From VGDP01 sp040905845 (GTDB lineage: Bacteria > Pseudomonadota > Alphaproteobacteria > SP197): a stretch of 30,357 nt of DNA. Every line of letters begins with the position of its first letter. Positions within the stretch are counted from its first letter, which is position 1. Below, in pieces: positions 9,708 to 17,681 of the stretch. The stretch is taken from NCBI GenBank assembly GCA_040905845.1, contig JBBDQV010000126.1:1-30357 (forward strand), written 5' to 3'. Both the position numbers and the translations under genes were made by a program. The notes beneath the pieces were generated by a model, which did not search any database, was not told where the DNA came from, and saw nothing but the letters and a program-made list of their open reading frames with translations.

Positions 9708-9814
9708 CGTTCGTCCTGAGGAGCCGCCGCAGGCGGCGTCTCGAAGGTCGAACGGCCCACCCAGCGAATGTTCGTGGTTCGAGACGGCGCTTCGCGCCTC
9801 CTCACCACGAACGG
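9708..9814. repeat. Inverted pair of about 45-bp palindromic repeats (locus 1)
   Basis: Copy A (9708-9755) reads CGTTCGTCCTGAGGAGC, an inner stem GCCGCC/GGCGGC, then GTCTCGAAGGTCGAACGG. Copy B (9770-9814) is the same unit in the opposite orientation (GTTCGTGGTTCGAGACG, inner stem, CTCCTCACCACGAACGG). Two more copies, in the opposite order, occur at 20886-21012. The arrangement resembles REP/BIME elements. It lies in the iscX-mnmA gap and could attenuate or stabilise transcript. Confidence 0.8.
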
Positions 9815-9854
9815 AGTCTCTTCCGTCAAGGACCGCGTTGAGGCTGGACATACG

Positions 9855-10049
9855 TCAGTCGCGCTCGTCGAGCCAGGCCTGCTGGATCGCCTCGAGGATC
9901 CTCTCGTTGGACCGATTCGGATCGCCGTCGAAGCCGGGCAGCGCCATGACCCAGCGGCGCAGGTCGGTGAAGCGCAGATTGACGACGTCCGCGTCCCCGT
10001 GCGCCTCCTCGAGCGCGATGGCGATGTCCTGGATGTCGGTCCAGCGCAA
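9855..10049 (-). CDS. iscX: Fe-S assembly protein IscX
   Basis: A 64-residue acidic protein matching the whole length of the IscX (YfhJ) family. The signatures MRWTDIQDIAIALEEAH, FTDLRRWV and ILEAIQQAWLDE are all present. In E. coli IscX binds IscS and iron and tunes the rate of cluster assembly. It is the last gene of the isc operon here and follows fdx by only 4 bases, the same fdx-iscX order as in E. coli. The start is ATG at 10049. Confidence 0.95.
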   Translation of the reverse strand: MRWTDIQDIAIALEEAHGDADVVNLRFTDLRRWVMALPGFDGDPNRSNERILEAIQQAWLDERD

Positions 10050-10053
10050 GGGG

Positions 10054-10386
10054 CTAGCCCACCATCATGTTGCGCGTCGCGGCCGGCAGCTTAACGGTCA
10101 GCCCGTCGAGCTCCTCGGTCATGATGATCTGGCAGCTCAGGCGCGAGGTGTGAGTCAGGCCGAAAGCGAGGTCGAGCATGTCCTCCTCGTCCTCGGTCGG
10201 ATCGGCCAGGCGCTCGTAGTCGTCGGGATCGACGACGACGTGGCAGGTCGAGCAGGCGAGCGATCCTTCGCACGCGCCTTCGACGTCGATCCCGTTGTGC
10301 CGAGCGATCTCCATGACCGAGAGCCCGATCGGCGCGTCGACCTCGCGGCGCGTCCCGTCGCGCTCGATGAAGGTAATCCTGGGCAT
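10054..10386 (-). CDS. fdx: ISC-type [2Fe-2S] ferredoxin
   Basis: A 110-residue adrenodoxin-type ferredoxin that donates electrons during cluster synthesis on IscU. Cluster ligands are C39, C45, C48 (in EGACEGSLACSTCHV) and C85 (RLSCQI), the usual C-x5-C-x2-C spacing plus a distant fourth cysteine. The region LADPTEDEEDMLDLAFGLT is typical of ISC ferredoxins. It starts at ATG 10386 (MPRITFIERDG). Open reading continues far upstream in this frame, but only as the antisense shadow of hscA. It sits 44 bases after hscA and 4 bases before iscX, so it belongs to the isc operon. Confidence 0.96.
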   Translation of the reverse strand: MPRITFIERDGTRREVDAPIGLSVMEIARHNGIDVEGACEGSLACSTCHVVVDPDDYERLADPTEDEEDMLDLAFGLTHTSRLSCQIIMTEELDGLTVKLPAATRNMMVG

Positions 10387-10430
10387 GGTTCCCGTTCTCG
10401 TTTCCAGCCGACCGATCGGCGCCGCGTGGC

Positions 10431-12329
10431 TCACCGCGTGGCCGCCTTGTTTGCACCGCGATCGAGCCGTTCCGCAAGCCGATCGACCGCCACGCCCGAA
10501 AGCGCGCGGCCGATGCCGCGGTCCATGCGCGCCTGGGCGAACGGCGCGCCCGCGGCCTCGAGCGCCTCGGTCGCCGTGACGATCGCGTCCCGATCGGTCC
10601 CTTTGACCGCGTCGTGCAGCGCCGCGATCGCCCCCTCGATCGGCGCGCGGGACGCGACGTCGAGCAGGTCGCCGTCGGCCGCGAGCGCCCCCTTGACCGC
10701 GAGCAATGCGCGCTCCGCCTCGACCCGCGCTTCGATGAGCAGGCGCCGGGTCATGTCGTCGCGGGCGTGCACCATGCTCTCGCGCAGCATGCGCTCGATC
10801 TCGCCGTCGCCCAGCCCGTAGCTCGGCTTGACCGCGACCTCGGCCTCGATGCCCGTCGCGCGCTCGGTGGCCGTCACCGTCAGCAGCCCGTCGGCGTCGA
10901 CCGCGAACGTCACGCGGATGCGGGCCGCCCCGGCCACCAAGGGCGGGATGCCGTGGAGCTCGAAGCGCGCGAGCGAACGGCACGCCTCGACCGTCTCGCG
11001 CTCGCCCTGCACCACGTGAATCATCATGGCGGTCTGGCCGTCCTGGTAGGTGGTGAACTCCTGGGCCTGGGCCAGCGGGATCGGCGCGTTGCGCGGGATG
11101 ATCTTCTCGACCAGCCCGCCCATGGTCTCGACGCCGAGCGAGAGCGGCGTCACGTCGAGCAGGAGCGTGCCCGAGCCGACGGTCAGTGCTTCGGCCTGCA
11201 GCGCCGCGCCGGCCGCGACGACCTCGTCCGGATTGATGTCGGCGAGTGGCTCGCGGCCGAACAACGCGGCGACACGCCGGCGCACCAGCGGAACCCGCGT
11301 CGAGCCGCCGACCAAGACGACGCCGGAAACCTCGCCCGGCGTCACGTCGGCCTCGACGAGAACCCGTTCGGTCAACGCGATGGTGCGTTCGACCATCGGC
11401 GCGATCGCCGCTTCGAGGCGCGCGATGTCGAGCCGGTGGCTCGTCGCCCGGCCGCCGATCTCGACGGCCCAGCACCCCTGGTCCTGCCACGACAGGCACT
11501 CCTTGGCCAGGCGCGCGCTCTGCAGCACGAGCTTGGCCTCGGCCGAGGTCAGGGTCTCCGGCCCGCGCTCGGCGAGGAACAGCTCGGCCACGGCGCGGTC
11601 GAAATCGTCGCCGCCGAGCGCCGCGTCCCCGCCGGTGGCGACGACCCGGAACACCCCCTTTTCCAGGATCAGGAGCGAGACGTCGAAGGTGCCGCCGCCC
11701 AGGTCGTAGACCACGTAGAGGCCCTCGACTCCCTTGTCGAGGCCGTAGGCGAGCGCGGCGGCCGTCGGCTCGTTGACCAGGCGCAGCACCTCGAGCCCCG
11801 CGAGCCTGGCGGCGTCCTTGGTCGCGCCGCGCGCGGCATCGTCGAAATAGGCCGGTACGGTGACGACCGCGCGGTCCACCGGGCGCCCGAGCGCGTGCTC
11901 GGCGCGCGCCTTGACCTCGCGCAGGATGTCGGCGGAGACCTCGACCGGGCTCAGCGTGCGACCGGCGACGGCGAGTCGCACCATGCCGCCGTCCGCGCCG
12001 TCCTGGGCGATGTCGTAGGGCAGCGTGCCCGCGAGCGCTTTGATGTCGACGGCCGAGCGGCCCATCAGCCGCTTGACCGAGGCGACGACGCGGTCCGGCT
12101 CGTCGAGCAGCATCCAACGCGCGGCCTCGCCGACGACGACCCCCTCGTCCGTGTAGGCGACGATCGACGGCACCAGGGCGCTGCCCTTGGCGTCGCGCAC
12201 GACGTCGACCTTGCCGGCGTCGGCGATCGCCACGACCGAATTCGTCGTGCCGAGGTCGATGCCGACCGCGGCCCCGGTGGCATGCGGCTCCGGCGTCTGC
12301 CCGGGCTCGTGAATCTGCAGCAGGCTCAC
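10431..12329 (-). CDS. hscA: Hsp70-type chaperone HscA
   Basis: A 632-residue specialised Hsp70 that, with HscB, acts on IscU through its LPPVK motif to help cluster transfer. The nucleotide domain shows GIDLGTTNSVV (residues about 23-33), VPAYFDDAARGATKDAARLAGL (given in part: VPAYFDDAARGATKDAA), VVYDLGGGTFDVSLL and GGSTRVPLV. The substrate domain follows (LLLDVTPLSLGVETMGG in part). The start is GTG at 12329, overlapping the hscB stop as GTGA, so translation is probably coupled. The length and short linker match HscA rather than DnaK, and gene order (hscB-hscA-fdx-iscX) settles the identity. Confidence 0.97.
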   Translation of the reverse strand: MSLLQIHEPGQTPEPHATGAAVGIDLGTTNSVVAIADAGKVDVVRDAKGSALVPSIVAYTDEGVVVGEAARWMLLDEPDRVVASVKRLMGRSAVDIKALAGTLPYDIAQDGADGGMVRLAVAGRTLSPVEVSADILREVKARAEHALGRPVDRAVVTVPAYFDDAARGATKDAARLAGLEVLRLVNEPTAAALAYGLDKGVEGLYVVYDLGGGTFDVSLLILEKGVFRVVATGGDAALGGDDFDRAVAELFLAERGPETLTSAEAKLVLQSARLAKECLSWQDQGCWAVEIGGRATSHRLDIARLEAAIAPMVERTIALTERVLVEADVTPGEVSGVVLVGGSTRVPLVRRRVAALFGREPLADINPDEVVAAGAALQAEALTVGSGTLLLDVTPLSLGVETMGGLVEKIIPRNAPIPLAQAQEFTTYQDGQTAMMIHVVQGERETVEACRSLARFELHGIPPLVAGAARIRVTFAVDADGLLTVTATERATGIEAEVAVKPSYGLGDGEIERMLRESMVHARDDMTRRLLIEARVEAERALLAVKGALAADGDLLDVASRAPIEGAIAALHDAVKGTDRDAIVTATEALEAAGAPFAQARMDRGIGRALSGVAVDRLAERLDRGANKAATR

Positions 12330-12952
12330 GACGCCACCCCGATCAGGCCGACGCGGCGGCGCCGGACTTCGTCGGCGAGCTTGGTCAGGTAGCCGAGCCG
12401 GGTCGTCAGGCGCGCCGCCGCGTCGAGATCGCTCGCGGCGAAGGCCAGCGCCAAGTCGTCGCGGCAGCCGGCGACCGCCGCCGCGGTGCGCGCCGCGACG
12501 GCGCCGACGGCGGCCGTGCTGTCGGCCTCGGCCAGCGCCTCGCGCGTTTCCATCGCCTCGACCAGGACCGCCGGATCGTCGATCGTCGCGCCGTCTTCGC
12601 CGGCAACGGCGCGGCCGGCGAGCCTGAGCAAATAGCGCGCGCGCTCAAGCGGTTGCTTCAGCGTCGCGTACGCCTCGTTGACCGCGGCGGACTGTTCCGC
12701 CGAAAGCCGTCGCTCGCGCGCCGCGCGCGTCACGAAACGGTCGGGGTGCAGGCGACGTTGGCGCTCGACGTACGCCCGCTCGAGCGCGACCGCGTCGACG
12801 GCGAAACCGGTGGGCAGCCCCAGGCGCGCGAAATGGTCGGCCTCGCCCGGTGCCTGGACCACGCCGCACGCGGCGCAGAACAGCCCGTCGCCGGGCACGG
12901 CCGAGCCGCACGACCAGCAGGTTCCACCGACGTCGCCGTCGCGGCGGTTCAC
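12326..12952 (-). CDS. hscB: J-domain co-chaperone HscB with N-terminal zinc ribbon
   Basis: A 208-residue J protein that delivers IscU to HscA and stimulates its ATPase. An N-terminal CxxC pair, C12-x2-C15 and C26-x2-C29, forms a likely zinc ribbon of the kind known from eukaryotic HSC20, which E. coli HscB lacks. The J domain (about 38-110) has the HPD motif at residues 69-71 (RRLHPDRF), and the C-terminal helical IscU-binding domain runs to the end. The start is GTG at 12952, supported by GGAGGAGG just upstream. It overlaps hscA by 4 bases and lies 44 bases after iscA. Confidence 0.95.
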   Translation of the reverse strand: MNRRDGDVGGTCWSCGSAVPGDGLFCAACGVVQAPGEADHFARLGLPTGFAVDAVALERAYVERQRRLHPDRFVTRAARERRLSAEQSAAVNEAYATLKQPLERARYLLRLAGRAVAGEDGATIDDPAVLVEAMETREALAEADSTAAVGAVAARTAAAVAGCRDDLALAFAASDLDAAARLTTRLGYLTKLADEVRRRRVGLIGVAS

Positions 12953-12996
12953 GCTGCCTCCTCCATGCTCGAAATCGGGCCGCCGGCGCCGGGCGT

Positions 12997-13332
12997 CTAG
13001 ACCCGGAACGACTCGCCGCAGCCGCAGCGGCCCTTCTCGTTCGGGTTCACGAAGTGGAAACCCGATTGGACCTTTTCGTCGACGAAGTCCATCTCGGTGC
13101 CGATCAGGAACATGACCGCCTTGGGGTCGATCAGCACCGTCACGCCCTTGACCTCGACGACCTCGTCGAACTCGGTGCGGTCGTCGGCGTACTCGAGCGT
13201 GTAGGTCAGGCCGGAGCAGCCGCGCGTGCGCACGCCGATGCGAATCCCGACCGAAGGCTTGCCGCGCTTGGCCAACAGATCACGGATGCGCTCCGCGGCC
13301 GTGTCGGAAACGGTAATGACCTGCGCCGTCAT
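12997..13332 (-). CDS. iscA: A-type Fe-S carrier IscA
   Basis: A 111-residue A-type carrier that accepts clusters from the scaffold and passes them to apoproteins. The three conserved cysteines are C39 (RTRGCSGLTY) and C103 and C105 (GRCGCGESF). The body motif VLIDPKAVMFLIGTEMDF is typical of IscA. It starts at ATG 13332 with GGGAG upstream and lies 22 bases after iscU. Position within the operon supports IscA rather than ErpA or SufA. Confidence 0.96.
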   Translation of the reverse strand: MTAQVITVSDTAAERIRDLLAKRGKPSVGIRIGVRTRGCSGLTYTLEYADDRTEFDEVVEVKGVTVLIDPKAVMFLIGTEMDFVDEKVQSGFHFVNPNEKGRCGCGESFRV

Positions 13333-13354
13333 GACGAGCTCCCGCCTCGCTCCG

Positions 13355-13762
13355 CTACGAAGCCTTCCTGGCCTCGACCTTCGCCGCCGCCTTGGCGCGG
13401 TAGTCGGCGATCGCCGCCTTGATCGCGTCCTCGGCCAGGACCGAGCAGTGGATCTTGACCGGCGGCAGCGCCAGGTGCTGGGCGATCTGGCTGTTCTTGA
13501 GGGTTTCGGCCTCGTCGAGCGTCTTGCCCTTGACCCACTCGGTGACCAGCGAGCTCGACGCGATCGCCGAGCCGCAGCCGAACGTCTTGAACTTGGCGTC
13601 CTTGATCAGGCCGTCGTCGCCGACCCTGATCTGCAGCTTCATGACGTCGCCGCACGCCGGCGCGCCGACCAGGCCCGTGCCGACGTTCGGGTCGGCCTTG
13701 TCGAGCGAGCCGACGTTGCGCGGGTTCTCGTAATGGTCGAGGACTCTTTCGTTGTAGGCCAT
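13355..13762 (-). CDS. iscU: Fe-S cluster scaffold IscU
   Basis: A 135-residue scaffold on which sulfur from IscS and iron are assembled into [2Fe-2S] clusters. Ligand residues are C37 (GAPACGDVMK), C63 (FGCGSAIASSS), and H105 and C106 (KIHCSVLAEDAI). The HscA recognition motif LPPVK is at 99-103. The N-terminus MAYNERVLDHYENPRNVGS is diagnostic of IscU. It starts at ATG 13762 with a purine-rich ribosome site (GGAAG). The gap to iscS upstream is 55 bases. Confidence 0.98.
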   Translation of the reverse strand: MAYNERVLDHYENPRNVGSLDKADPNVGTGLVGAPACGDVMKLQIRVGDDGLIKDAKFKTFGCGSAIASSSLVTEWVKGKTLDEAETLKNSQIAQHLALPPVKIHCSVLAEDAIKAAIADYRAKAAAKVEARKAS

Positions 13763-13817
13763 GGCTTGCTTCCTTCCATTCCCGTGTTCGTCCGCGGCGC
13801 CCTCGGGCGCCGCTGCG

Positions 13818-15080
13818 TCAGTGCTCCGCCCAGTTGATCGACTTGATGTCGATCCCTTCCTGGACCATTTCCCAAAGCGGGCTCATCTCCCTCAGCCGGC
13901 CGACGTGCTTGAGCACGCATTCGATCACGAAGTCCACTTCGTGCTCGGTCGTGAACCGCCCGATGCCGAAGCGGATCGAGGTGTGCGCCAGCTCCACGTC
14001 GACGCCGAGCGCGCGCAGAACGTAGGACGGCTCGAGCGAGGCCGAGGTGCACGCCGAGCCCGACGACACCGCGACGTCCTTGATCGCCATCAGGAGCGAC
14101 TCGCCCTCGACGTAGGCGAAGCTGAGGTTGAGGTTGCCGGGGATCCGGCGCTCCAGGTGACCGTTCACGAAGACGTCGGGGATCGCCTCGGCGAGGCCCG
14201 CGTAGAGCCTGCGCTGAAGCCGCCGCAGCCGCTCGTTCTCGGCTGGCATTTCGGCCTTGGCGAGCGCGGCGGCCGTCCCGATCCCGACGCAGAGCGGGGT
14301 CGGTAGCGTGCCCGAGCGCATGCCGCGCTCCTGGCCGCCGCCGTCGATCATGGCCTTGAGCCGGACGCGCGGCTTGCGCCGCACGTAAAGCGCGCCGATG
14401 CCCTTGGGTCCGTAGAACTTGTGCCCTGAGATGCTCATCAGGTCGATGTTCATCGCCTCGACGTCGAGCGGGATCTTGCCGACGGCCTGGGCCGCGTCGG
14501 TGTGGAAGAAGACGCCCCGCTCGCGGCACAGCTTACCGATCTCGGCGATCGGCTGGATAACGCCGATCTCGTTGTTGACGCTCATGACCGAGACCACGAG
14601 CGTGCGCTTGGTGATCGCCGCCGCGAGCGCGTCGAGGTCGATCAGCCCGTCCGCGCCGACCGGCATGTAGGTGACCTTGATGCCGTCCTGCTCGAGGTGG
14701 CGGCACGAGTCGAGCACGCATTTGTGCTCCGTCTGAACGGTGATGATGTGGTCCTTGCGGTCGCGATAGAACCCGGCGAGCCCCTTGAGCGCCAGGTTGT
14801 TCGATTCGGTCGCGCCCGAGGTGAAGATGATGTCGCGCTCGTCGGCGCCGATGATGTCGGCGAGCTGGGCGCGCGCCTCCTCGACCGCCTCCTCGGTTTC
14901 CCAGCCGTACTTATGACTGCGCGAGTGCGGGTTGCCGAACTTCTCGGTGAAATAGGGCAGCATCGCCTCGAGCACGCGCGGATCGCACGGCGTCGTCGCC
15001 TGATAGTCCATGTAGACCGGCAGCACGATGTTCGGGCGCGCGGGCATGGCCACGGCACCGTTCCCGTTGACCTGGTTCAT
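13818..15080 (-). CDS. iscS: Cysteine desulfurase IscS
   Basis: A 420-residue PLP enzyme that converts cysteine to alanine plus an enzyme persulfide and feeds sulfur to IscU and to thiolation enzymes such as MnmA. The PLP lysine is K221 in SISGHKFYGPKG. The active-site cysteine is C344 on the long loop SSGSACTSASLEPSYVL, the group I desulfurase signature. The C-terminus SINWAEH is the conserved IscU-docking tail. A short N-terminal extension precedes VYMDYQATTP. It starts at ATG 15080 with GAAGGAG upstream. It lies 21 bases after the second desulfurase gene. Confidence 0.98.
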   Translation of the reverse strand: MNQVNGNGAVAMPARPNIVLPVYMDYQATTPCDPRVLEAMLPYFTEKFGNPHSRSHKYGWETEEAVEEARAQLADIIGADERDIIFTSGATESNNLALKGLAGFYRDRKDHIITVQTEHKCVLDSCRHLEQDGIKVTYMPVGADGLIDLDALAAAITKRTLVVSVMSVNNEIGVIQPIAEIGKLCRERGVFFHTDAAQAVGKIPLDVEAMNIDLMSISGHKFYGPKGIGALYVRRKPRVRLKAMIDGGGQERGMRSGTLPTPLCVGIGTAAALAKAEMPAENERLRRLQRRLYAGLAEAIPDVFVNGHLERRIPGNLNLSFAYVEGESLLMAIKDVAVSSGSACTSASLEPSYVLRALGVDVELAHTSIRFGIGRFTTEHEVDFVIECVLKHVGRLREMSPLWEMVQEGIDIKSINWAEH

Positions 15081-15101
15081 GATGTTCTTCTCCTTCGATA
15101 C

Positions 15102-16241
15102 TCAAGCGGCGGCGCGAGTACGGCCAAGCCGCACGTGCAGCGCACGCCACGCCGCCACGAATTCATCAACTTCGGACACAATCGAGCGCCAGCCAAGGCT
15201 GACGCGGATCGCGCATCCGGCCTCGGCCTCGCCGAGCCCCATCGCCGCCAGGACGTGGGACCGGCCGACCTTGCCCGACGAGCACGCCGAGCCCGCGCTG
15301 ACCGCGAACCCGGCGAGGTCCAAGGCCATCACCTGGGTCGCGGCCGCCACGCCCGCCATGCCGATCGAGCTGGTGTTGGGCAAGCGGGCGACCTCCTGGC
15401 CGTGAACCACGGCGTCGGGCGCGTCGCGCGCGATCGCGGCCTCGAACCGGTCGCGCAGGCCCGCGATGCGCGCCGCGTCGGCGAGATCGTCGGCGATCAA
15501 GGACGCGGCGACGCCGAAGCCCGCGATCAAGGCGACCGCCTCGGTGCCGGCACGCCGGCCGAGCTCCTGGCCGCCGCCCAGCGCTTGCGGCGTCACGTCC
15601 GCCGACCCGGCGACGACCAGCGCGCCGATGCCCGGCGGGCCGCCCATCTTGTGCGCCGACACGGTCACGAAATCGGCGCCGAGCTCGGCGACCGACAGCG
15701 GCACGCGACCGGGCGCCTGGGCCGCGTCGACGTGAACCAGCGCGCCCCGGGCACGCGCGATTTCGACGGCCTCGGCGACGGGCTGGATCACACCCGTCTC
15801 GTTGTTGGCGAGCATGACGGACAAGACGGCATCCTCGCCGCCGCCCGCGAGCGCCGCGTCGAGGGCTTCGAGCCGGACGACGCCGTGTCGATCGCACGGC
15901 ACCACAGCGCACCCCGGAACGGCCCCGAGCACCGAGGCGTGCTCGACCGCCGAGACGATGACGCGGCGACGGCCACAACCTTTCAGCGCCAGGGCGTTGG
16001 CCTCGGTGCCGCCGCTCGTGAACACGATCCGGCGCGGCTCGGTGCCGATCGCCGCGGCCAACGCCTGGCGCGCGTCCTCGACCATGCGCCGCGCGCGCCG
16101 GCCTTCGGCGTGCACGGACGAGGGGTTGCCGGGCTCGGCCAGCGCCGCCGCGACCGCGCGCGCCACGGCCGGCTTCACCGGCGTGGTCGCGTTGTAGTCG
16201 AGGTAGACGCGCTGCGTGGCCATGGTCCCGGGTTCGATCAT
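15102..16241 (-). CDS. Second group I cysteine desulfurase (NifS/IscS-like)
   Basis: A 379-residue PLP-dependent desulfurase, clearly paralogous to but distinct from the neighbouring IscS. It begins RVYLDYNATTPV, has PLP lysine K198 in SAHKMGGPPG, and active-site cysteine C320 in SAGSACSSGKVGRSHVL. The IscS tail that docks IscU (SINWAEH) is absent, so it may serve another acceptor or modulate IscS. Start ATG 16241 overlaps the iscR stop as ATGA, which favours translational coupling; ATG 16223 (MATQRVYL) is the alternative. An extra desulfurase between iscR and iscS occurs in some alphaproteobacteria; its role there is not settled as far as I know. Confidence 0.93.
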   Translation of the reverse strand: MIEPGTMATQRVYLDYNATTPVKPAVARAVAAALAEPGNPSSVHAEGRRARRMVEDARQALAAAIGTEPRRIVFTSGGTEANALALKGCGRRRVIVSAVEHASVLGAVPGCAVVPCDRHGVVRLEALDAALAGGGEDAVLSVMLANNETGVIQPVAEAVEIARARGALVHVDAAQAPGRVPLSVAELGADFVTVSAHKMGGPPGIGALVVAGSADVTPQALGGGQELGRRAGTEAVALIAGFGVAASLIADDLADAARIAGLRDRFEAAIARDAPDAVVHGQEVARLPNTSSIGMAGVAAATQVMALDLAGFAVSAGSACSSGKVGRSHVLAAMGLGEAEAGCAIRVSLGWRSIVSEVDEFVAAWRALHVRLGRTRAAA

Positions 16242-16759
16242 TGGGCCGCGACGGGCGGCTCGGACGGGCGATTGGCGACCGCGACGGCCGGAGCGTGAAG
16301 CCCTTGGTCCAGGCCCCCGAACCAGACCTTCGCCTGGACCCGACGGCCGCACACGTCGGCGAGCGAGACGGCGCTCAGGTAGAGCCGGATCTGGTGGCCG
16401 AGCTCCTCCCACAGGTCATGGGTCAGGCAGCGCCCGCTCTTGGTGAGGCAGCCCTTGGGTGAGCCGTCGCGACAGCGCGTCGCCTTGATCGGCTCGTCGA
16501 CCGCCAGAATGACGTCGGCGATCCTGATCTGGTCGGCGCCGCGCGACAACAGGTAGCCCCCGCCCGGGCCGCGCACGCTCTTGACCAGCCCGCCGCGGCG
16601 CAGCCGGCCGAACAGCTGCTCGAGATAGGACAGCGAGATCTCCTGGCGGGCCGCGATGTCGGCGAGCGTTACCGGGCGCGTCGGCGTGCGGGCCTGCGAG
16701 TTGTAGGCGAGGTCGACCATCGCCATCACGGCGTAGCGTCCCTTGCTCGAAAGTTTCAT
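16238..16759 (-). CDS. iscR: Rrf2-family Fe-S regulator IscR
   Basis: A 173-residue transcription factor that senses [2Fe-2S] supply and represses the isc operon when holo. The N-terminal winged helix begins MKLSSKGRYAVMAMVDLA, with the recognition region SLSYLEQLFGRLRR and wing VRGPGGGYLLSR. The cluster ligands are C96, C104, C111 and H114 (in TRCRDGSPKGC and GRCLTHDLW), with wider cysteine spacing than in E. coli. Start ATG 16759 has GAGGAG 7 bases upstream. It lies 29 bases after cysE, so it is not the first gene of its operon. A matching type 1 operator is visible upstream of cysE. The C-terminal proline- and alanine-rich tail is unconserved. Confidence 0.95.
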   Translation of the reverse strand: MKLSSKGRYAVMAMVDLAYNSQARTPTRPVTLADIAARQEISLSYLEQLFGRLRRGGLVKSVRGPGGGYLLSRGADQIRIADVILAVDEPIKATRCRDGSPKGCLTKSGRCLTHDLWEELGHQIRLYLSAVSLADVCGRRVQAKVWFGGLDQGLHAPAVAVANRPSEPPVAAQ

Positions 16760-16788
16760 CGGTTGTCTCCTCGCGCCCAGGTCGCGCC

Positions 16789-17520
16789 TCAGCAGCAGGT
16801 CGGCTTGGCCGTCCTGTCGTCCTCGTTCGTGCCGTCCGCATGGCCTTCGCCGCGGTTGGCCAAGTCGCCCTCCAGGTCGTCGATGCGCGCCTTGAGCGCG
16901 CTGACCTGTTCCATCAGCCCGGCGATGGCGACGTTGACCGGATCGGTCACGTCGGGCGTCGGGCTGCCGTAGGCGGCGAACGGCGCATCCGCATCGGGCT
17001 TCGAGTCGCGCGGCGCCATCGCGCGCGCCGGGATGCCGACCACGACCGCGCCCTCGGGAACATCGCGCAGCACGACGGCGTTCGAGCCGATCTTGGCGTC
17101 CGTCCCGACCGTCACGGGGCCCAGGATCTTGGCGCCGGCGCCGACCACGACCCGATTCATGAGGCTCGGGTGCCGCTTGCCCTTTCGCCACGTGGTCCCG
17201 CCCAGGGTGACGCCATGGTAGAGGGTCACGTCGTCACCGATCACGGCCGTTTCGCCGATCACGACGCCCATGCCATGGTCGATGAACAGCCGACGCCCGA
17301 TTTGGGCACCGGGATGGATCTCGATCCCGGTCAGGAAGCGGCCGAGATGGGCAAGGCAGCGGGACAGGACCCGAAAGCCGCGCAACCAGAGCCCGTGGGC
17401 CAGGCGATGGATCACCAGGGCATGGAACCCGGGGTAGCACAGCACGACCTCGAGCCGTGACCGCAAAGCGGGATCACGCTCGAAATACGAGCCGATGTCG
17501 GCTATCAGGCCCTTGAACAT
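16789..17520 (-). CDS. cysE: Serine O-acetyltransferase CysE
   Basis: A 243-residue enzyme making O-acetylserine from serine and acetyl-CoA, the committed step to cysteine. The N-terminal helical domain is short (about 1-60). It is followed by left-handed beta-helix hexapeptides with the family motifs GIEIHPGAQIG, FIDHGMGVVIGETAVIGD and LYHGVTLGGT, and VVGIPAR at the end. The tail has a coiled segment (about 203-222) and ends in two cysteines (PTCC). The start is ATG 17520, with GAGG 7 bases upstream. As first gene of the isc operon it couples supply of cysteine, the substrate of both desulfurases, to cluster demand. Confidence 0.95.
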   Translation of the reverse strand: MFKGLIADIGSYFERDPALRSRLEVVLCYPGFHALVIHRLAHGLWLRGFRVLSRCLAHLGRFLTGIEIHPGAQIGRRLFIDHGMGVVIGETAVIGDDVTLYHGVTLGGTTWRKGKRHPSLMNRVVVGAGAKILGPVTVGTDAKIGSNAVVLRDVPEGAVVVGIPARAMAPRDSKPDADAPFAAYGSPTPDVTDPVNVAIAGLMEQVSALKARIDDLEGDLANRGEGHADGTNEDDRTAKPTCC

Positions 17521-17591
17521 CGATGCCCTCGATCCTTAGTATCCGCCGCGACCAGTCATCGCATCCCTGGCGCCGCGGACTCGATGGACCT

Positions 17592-17620
17592 TATATAGAA
17601 TACCCGACCATGGTGGTCAA
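17592..17620 (-). promoter_or_regulatory. Sigma70-type promoter of the cysE-isc operon
   Basis: On the minus strand, -35 TTGACC (17620-17615) and -10 TATATA (17597-17592) are separated by exactly 17 bases. The predicted start would lie about 65-70 bases upstream of the cysE ATG. The IscR-like box at 17600-17624 covers the -35 and most of the spacer, a layout expected for repression. Confidence 0.75.
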
Positions 17621-17624
17621 GTAT
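17600..17624. promoter_or_regulatory. IscR type 1 binding-site match
   Basis: A 25-base site ATACCCGAC-N7-GTCAAGTAT. It fits the E. coli type 1 consensus ATASYYGAC...GTCRRSTAT at all positions of both outer half-sites; the mismatches are in the central seven bases. Its location over the operon promoter, and an iscR gene inside the operon, support autoregulation by holo-IscR. The consensus is from E. coli; binding here is inferred. Confidence 0.75.
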
Positions 17625-17656
17625 GCCGAGGCCGACTTTGGCCAGAACTTTCTAAC

Positions 17657-17681
17657 TAAACCCTTAGTTTTAGTCGGGTTT
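17657..17681. promoter_or_regulatory. Second, weaker IscR-like box
   Basis: Read on the minus strand this 25-base stretch begins AAACCCGACTAAAAC, which matches the left two-thirds of the type 1 box except at position 2. It ends AAGGGTTTA, so the right half is poor, but the outer AAACCC and GGGTTT are symmetric. It lies between the cysE promoter and the hydrolase gene. It overlaps at 17677-17681 a separate palindrome, GGTTTG-TAC-CAAACC (17677-17691). It may control either divergent gene. Confidence 0.4.

Noticed and set aside
10387..12117. Upstream extension of the ferredoxin frame through hscA
   Set aside because: It is an alternative frame of hscA; the ferredoxin family begins at MPRITFIERDG (10386).
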